DNA of 64,000 bases from an uncultured Lysobacteraceae bacterium (GTDB taxonomy: Bacteria; Pseudomonadota; Gammaproteobacteria; Xanthomonadales; Xanthomonadaceae). Below the pieces are notes generated by a model that saw only the letters and a list, made by a program, of their open reading frames with translations, had not been told where the DNA came from and searched no databases. How positions within the stretch are numbered: the first letter of the stretch is position 1; the number at the start of each line of letters is the position of its first letter. The stretch lies in contig CAKZGB010000003.1 in the NCBI GenBank assembly GCA_936911875.1, positions 11,080-75,079 on the forward strand, read 5' to 3'. This document shows, in pieces, positions 60,895-64,000 of this stretch. The translations under genes were made by a program, and so were the position numbers.

Positions 60895-61610
60895 TTGGCG
60901 TCTGTCGCAGTAGCGCTTGGCGGCAACTTTGTGCCTAACGTCCGCGCGCCAACCAGAATCATGCGCACCATTGTCGCGAGCTGATCGACAAGTTCGGCAT
61001 CGCGTTCGGGCGGCAAATCAACCGCCATCGCACCGACCGCAAACGCAAGACGCGTAATCGCTTTGGCCGCTAGCGCCGGATCGCGCAAGGCCACGCCATC
61101 GGCAGCAGCAAAGCGAATCAGATCAACGCGCAGTTCTTCTTCAAAGAAGGTCAGTTCACGATCCACGGCGCGTTTGAAGGCATCGGAGCCCACCGTGCCT
61201 TCGCGCAGTAATACATGCAGAAGGCGGTCCTCGGCACGGACCTGTTCCATGAACACTTCGACGGAGTTGCGGATCACGCCGTTGCTCAACGTCGCGCGAC
61301 GGCGCGCTGCACCGACGAGCCGACGCAACGATTGTCCCGCGAGATCGATCAGTGCGACGGCCAACTCATCGACATCACGAAATTGGCGATAGAAGCTGTT
61401 GGGGGCGATGCCCGCTTCACGCGCCACCTCACGCAAGCTCAGACTCGAGACGCTCCGGTGCGGCCCTACCAGGCGCAGAGCGGCCGCCATCAGGTCCTCG
61501 CGAGAGATCGTCGCCTTGCGGCCGACGGTCGCGTGCTCGACCTCGGGCAGGTTTGCGGTGGCAGTTGGATTGCTCAATTGGGCGGGCTCAGGCGACATCC
61601 TGAATAGCAT
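60891..61610 (-). CDS. TetR-family repressor, DesT/FabR-like
   Basis: The 239-residue protein has a TetR HTH (SLSLREVAREAGIAPNSFYRQFRDVDELAVALIDL), with the same wording as FabR/DesT, and a C-terminal ligand domain. DesT in Pseudomonas senses the saturated/unsaturated acyl-CoA ratio and represses the desCB operon. Here the gene is divergent from a desC-desB pair across 59 bp containing a perfect palindrome. The start may be ATG 61610 or ATG 61598; neither has a good ribosome site. Confidence 0.85.
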   Translation of the reverse strand: MLFRMSPEPAQLSNPTATANLPEVEHATVGRKATISREDLMAAALRLVGPHRSVSSLSLREVAREAGIAPNSFYRQFRDVDELAVALIDLAGQSLRRLVGAARRRATLSNGVIRNSVEVFMEQVRAEDRLLHVLLREGTVGSDAFKRAVDRELTFFEEELRVDLIRFAAADGVALRDPALAAKAITRLAFAVGAMAVDLPPERDAELVDQLATMVRMILVGARTLGTKLPPSATATDAN

Positions 61611-61623
61611 AACGATTTTATAA

Positions 61624-61637
61624 TATACACGTGTATA
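61624..61637. promoter_or_regulatory. Palindromic operator of the DesT/FabR-like repressor
   Basis: TATACACGTGTATA is a perfect 14-bp palindrome located between the divergent repressor and desC genes. Its TACACGTGTA core resembles what I recall of FabR-type sites. AT-rich -10-like sequences overlap it on both strands, so one repressor dimer could control both directions. Confidence 0.7.
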
Positions 61638-61669
61638 GACATTTGTGTATTTATCTGTATATTGACCTC

Positions 61670-62794
61670 ATGTCTGCCGTCCCCCGTGCCTCACAGTCGC
61701 CCACAGCCGCCTCCTTGAACGCCCTATTACGGCGGTTTGTCGCTCCGATTGCACCGCCCGGCGCCGTGGATTACTGGCTGTCGCGCATCAATCCCCGCTG
61801 GTCGCGTCTGCGGCCGCGTGCGCGCGTCGTGGAGCGCCGTCAGGAGTCTGCCGATGCGGTGACCCTGGTGCTGCGCCCGCCGGTCGCCTGGAAGGGCTTT
61901 GAGCCCGGTCAGCACGTCAACGTCGGTGTGGAGCTGGATGGCTCGCGTCACACCCGCAGCTACAGCCTCACGGACATCCCGCGTCGTGACCGTCTGATCG
62001 CCATCACCGTCAAATCGGTCGAAGGGGGGACCGTCAGCCGTCATCTCTGCCACGACCTGCGCGTTGGCCAGGTTCTGGATCTCGGCGCGGCATTCGGCGA
62101 CCTGCGCATCCCTTCGTCGGATGCACCGACGTTGCTGATGGCCGCAGGCAGTGGCATCACGCCGATGATCTCTCTGCTCCGTGCGCAGGCGGCAGTGGGA
62201 ATGCCTTCGCCAATGACGTTGCTGTATTGGGCACGGCACAGAGACAGTCTGTGTTTTGTCGACGAACTGCGCGCCATGGCTGCGCGTTATCCGCAGTTCG
62301 CGCTGCGTCTGGTGCTGACCGGTGACACGCCGGAGCATGCCGATGAGTTTGCCGGTCGCCTGGACGCCACCCTGCTGCCGACGCTGCTGCCTAACGAGTT
62401 ACCGCAGCATGTGCTCGCCTGTGGCCCCTTCGGCTTTGTGGAGACCGCGAGAGAGGCAACGGCCGGTTTCGCGTTGAGCTTTGCAGCCGAGGCGTTCAGT
62501 CCGCCGCCGATGCCCGCCGACACCGAGACCGAACACGGCACGGTCGACATCACGCTCGCACGCTCCGGACGCACGGTGACGGTTCCGCGCGGCAAATTGC
62601 TGCTCGATGCTCTCGAAGCCATCGGCATTCGGCCGGCATCCGGCTGCCGCATCGGTATCTGCAATACCTGTGCCTGCGGCAAACAAAGTGGCACCACGCG
62701 CAGTCTGCACGCGCCCGAGCCGGAGCACGAACCCACCATCGCGCTCAAGTTGTGCGTTAACCGCGCCCTCAACGACCTTGTTTTGGATCTGTAA
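61670..62794 (+). CDS. desC: Ferredoxin-NADP reductase-type electron donor for acyl-CoA desaturase (DesC-like)
   Basis: The 374-residue protein has an FAD-binding FNR domain (FEPGQHVNVGVELDGSRHTRSYSLTD), a nucleotide-binding domain (LLMAAGSGITPMISLLR, LYWARHRDSLCF) and a C-terminal plant-type [2Fe-2S] domain (GCRIGICNTCACGK with a final Cys in LKLCVNRA). The layout is that of the reductase serving DesB-type desaturases. ATG 61670 (MSAVPRAS) is chosen over GTG 61631, which lies in the operator. It is 3 nt before the desaturase gene. Confidence 0.9.
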   Translation: MSAVPRASQSPTAASLNALLRRFVAPIAPPGAVDYWLSRINPRWSRLRPRARVVERRQESADAVTLVLRPPVAWKGFEPGQHVNVGVELDGSRHTRSYSLTDIPRRDRLIAITVKSVEGGTVSRHLCHDLRVGQVLDLGAAFGDLRIPSSDAPTLLMAAGSGITPMISLLRAQAAVGMPSPMTLLYWARHRDSLCFVDELRAMAARYPQFALRLVLTGDTPEHADEFAGRLDATLLPTLLPNELPQHVLACGPFGFVETAREATAGFALSFAAEAFSPPPMPADTETEHGTVDITLARSGRTVTVPRGKLLLDALEAIGIRPASGCRIGICNTCACGKQSGTTRSLHAPEPEHEPTIALKLCVNRALNDLVLDL

Positions 62795-62797
62795 CCT

Positions 62798-63904
62798 GTG
62801 ACCGCTACTCAACACGTATCGCCGCGCAGCCGCGCACTGTCTGCAACCGAGTTGGACCAGTTCGGCGCCGAACTCGATGCACTGCGCCAGCGCACACTCG
62901 CAGACTTGGGCGAAGACGATGCCCGTTACATCCGTTCGATTGTCGCCGCCGTGCGCTGGACCGGTCTGCTTGGCCGCCTGGTGCTAATGATCGGTGCGAT
63001 TGCCGGCTCCACCGTGGCCCCTGCACTGCTGTGGCCGCTGTGCATTAGCGGCACGCTGATTCTGGCGCTTTCCAAAATTCTGGAGAACATGGAGCTGGGC
63101 CATAACGTCATGCACGGTCAGTACGACTGGATGGGCGACCCGCATCTGCAAGGCCAGACTTACGAATGGGATATCGCCGGTACCAGCGACAACTGGCGCC
63201 AGACGCACAACTATCACCATCACACCTGGACCAATGTGCGTGGCATGGATGCCGATATCGGCTACGGCCTGCTGCGCCTGTTCCCAGAACAACGCTGGAC
63301 GCCCTACCACCTCATCCAACCTATCGTCGCCGTAATCTTTGCACTGCTGTTCGAATGGGGTGTGGCCCTGCAGAACGTGCGTCTGGGCCGTTGGTTCAAG
63401 GGCCGCATGAATGCCATTCAGATGTGGCGCGTGTTCCGCCCGGTCGGCTCCAAGATGTTCAAACAGGCACTGCGTGATTACGTGTTCTTTCCGCTGCTGG
63501 CCGGTCCGTTCTTTCTGCCGGTACTGCTCGGCAATGTCGTGGCCAACATCCTGCGCAACCTCTGGACGTATACCGTCATTTTCTGCGGCCACTTTACCGC
63601 CGATGCCGAAACCTTCTCGCGCGAATCCGTTCGCGATGAAAGCCGTGGCGCGTGGTATCGCCGTCAGCTGCTGGGTTCCTCGAACATCCGCGGCAGTCGT
63701 TGGCTCGATCTGCTCACCGGCAATTTGAGCCATCAGATCGAACATCACTTCTATCCCGATGTACCGGCCAATCGCTACGCCGCCATGAGTGTCGAAGTGC
63801 GTGCCATCTGCAAGCGCTACGGGCAACACTACAACACCGGCTCGATGGCTCGCCAATGTGCGCAAGTCACCTGGCGCATCCTGCGGCACGCCCTGCCCAA
63901 CTGA
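62798..63904 (+). CDS. desB: Membrane fatty acid (acyl-CoA) desaturase, DesB-like
   Basis: The 368-residue protein has the three histidine boxes of membrane desaturases: GHNVMH (HxxxH), HNYHHH and HQIEHH, with hydrophobic pairs before and between them. The start is a GTG at 62798, three bases after the desC stop. With desC and the divergent TetR gene it matches the Pseudomonas DesT-desCB system for making unsaturated acyl chains from existing ones. Its native terminator appears to be cut by an IS end. Confidence 0.93.
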   Translation: MTATQHVSPRSRALSATELDQFGAELDALRQRTLADLGEDDARYIRSIVAAVRWTGLLGRLVLMIGAIAGSTVAPALLWPLCISGTLILALSKILENMELGHNVMHGQYDWMGDPHLQGQTYEWDIAGTSDNWRQTHNYHHHTWTNVRGMDADIGYGLLRLFPEQRWTPYHLIQPIVAVIFALLFEWGVALQNVRLGRWFKGRMNAIQMWRVFRPVGSKMFKQALRDYVFFPLLAGPFFLPVLLGNVVANILRNLWTYTVIFCGHFTADAETFSRESVRDESRGAWYRRQLLGSSNIRGSRWLDLLTGNLSHQIEHHFYPDVPANRYAAMSVEVRAICKRYGQHYNTGSMARQCAQVTWRILRHALPN

Positions 63905-63930
63905 AACCGGGCACAGTACCGAACAAACAA

Positions 63931-63945
63931 AAGGCCCGCGAACAA
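63931..63945 (+). other. Left half of a probable interrupted desB terminator
   Basis: AAAAGGCCCGCGAACA has the look of an A-tract followed by a GC half-stem (GGCCCGC) and the start of a loop, as in this genome's intact terminators at 8861 and 58166. The matching GCGGGCC-T-run is absent before the IS-like end at 63946. The short gap 63905-63930 shows nothing else. Confidence 0.45.
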
Positions 63946-64000
63946 TGAACTGACCCCCGAAAGTTGGACACCCAACCTTCGGGGGTCTTTCTATGTCAGG
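63946..64000. mobile_element. Left end of a probable IS3-family insertion sequence (partial)
   Basis: TGAACTGACCCCCGAAAGTT with GGACACCC after it resembles the ends of IS3-family elements of the IS150/IS3 type, as I remember them. A long hairpin (GACCCCCGAA.. to ..TTCGGGGGTC, 63951-63987) follows, then a short leader and ATG TCA GG at 63993, which would be the start of a transposase OrfA. Only 55 bp are inside the window, so the family call is provisional. Confidence 0.6.

Overview
The window reads as a chromosomal segment of a gammaproteobacterium of the Xanthomonadales/Lysobacterales type. This is an inference from gene order and gene content: tig-clpP-clpX-lon-hupB-(tRNA)-ppiD, a Pro-Arg-His-Lys(-Leu) tRNA cluster, phoB-phoR-ppk-ppx, minCDE, a single-chain gcvP under a tandem glycine riboswitch, an ACE-like M2 dipeptidase, a short NAD-type isocitrate dehydrogenase and a TonB-dependent receptor. 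Almost all of it is densely packed core genome. The only mobile DNA seen is what looks like an insertion sequence cut off by the right edge.

Layout. 1-8.9 kb: a truncated 3-hydroxybutyrate-oligomer hydrolase, a CrbR-like regulator and CrbS-like SSS-domain sensor kinase, a TonB-dependent receptor and a GntP-type permease of the hydroxybutyrate type, a plausible small-carbon-acid/PHB-oligomer acquisition neighbourhood. 8.9-18.5 kb: envelope and protein quality control (ppiD, hupB, lon, clpX, clpP, tig) with seven tRNA genes, all on the minus strand, and with heat-shock-like promoters before lon and clpP. 18.6-22.1 kb: NAD-isocitrate dehydrogenase, an AhpD-like protein, glutaredoxin 3 and a BepA-like periplasmic protease. 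22.1-29.7 kb: a phosphate block, phoB-phoR-ppk-ppx and then a glycosyltransferase/PAP2 pair, with Pho boxes before phoB and before the glycosyltransferase.

29.7-46.5 kb: rRNA methyltransferases (rlmJ, rlmKL), a CDF transporter, mfd, small lipoproteins, a PGRP-type amidase, thioesterase II, the N-end-rule transferase bpt, purT, an LD-carboxypeptidase-like protein and an AlkA-type glycosylase. 46.5-52.9 kb: an SRPBCC/GyrI-like membrane-anchored protein, a DesK/DesR-like two-component pair, a GNAT protein, minCDE and an orphan HExxH protein. 52.9-60.1 kb: the M2 dipeptidase, the glycine riboswitch with gcvP, and two tandem prolyl-4-hydroxylase-like oxygenases. 60.2-63.9 kb: a GST and a DesT-desC-desB unsaturated fatty acid module around a perfect 14-bp palindrome. 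The last 55 bp look like an IS3-type end.

The points most worth following up are an in-frame amber codon separating an oxygenase from a 44-codon Lys/Ala/Pro-rich tail (58202-58339); a possible translational switch in which a conserved strand of the glycine aptamer is exactly complementary to the gcvP ribosome-binding region; a Pho box before a lipid-type glycosyltransferase/PAP2 pair; a perfect 28-bp palindrome inside an alkA-like coding sequence; and an apparent IS insertion into the loop of a terminator after desB. No CRISPR array, defence island, prophage or clearly unknown multi-gene system was found.
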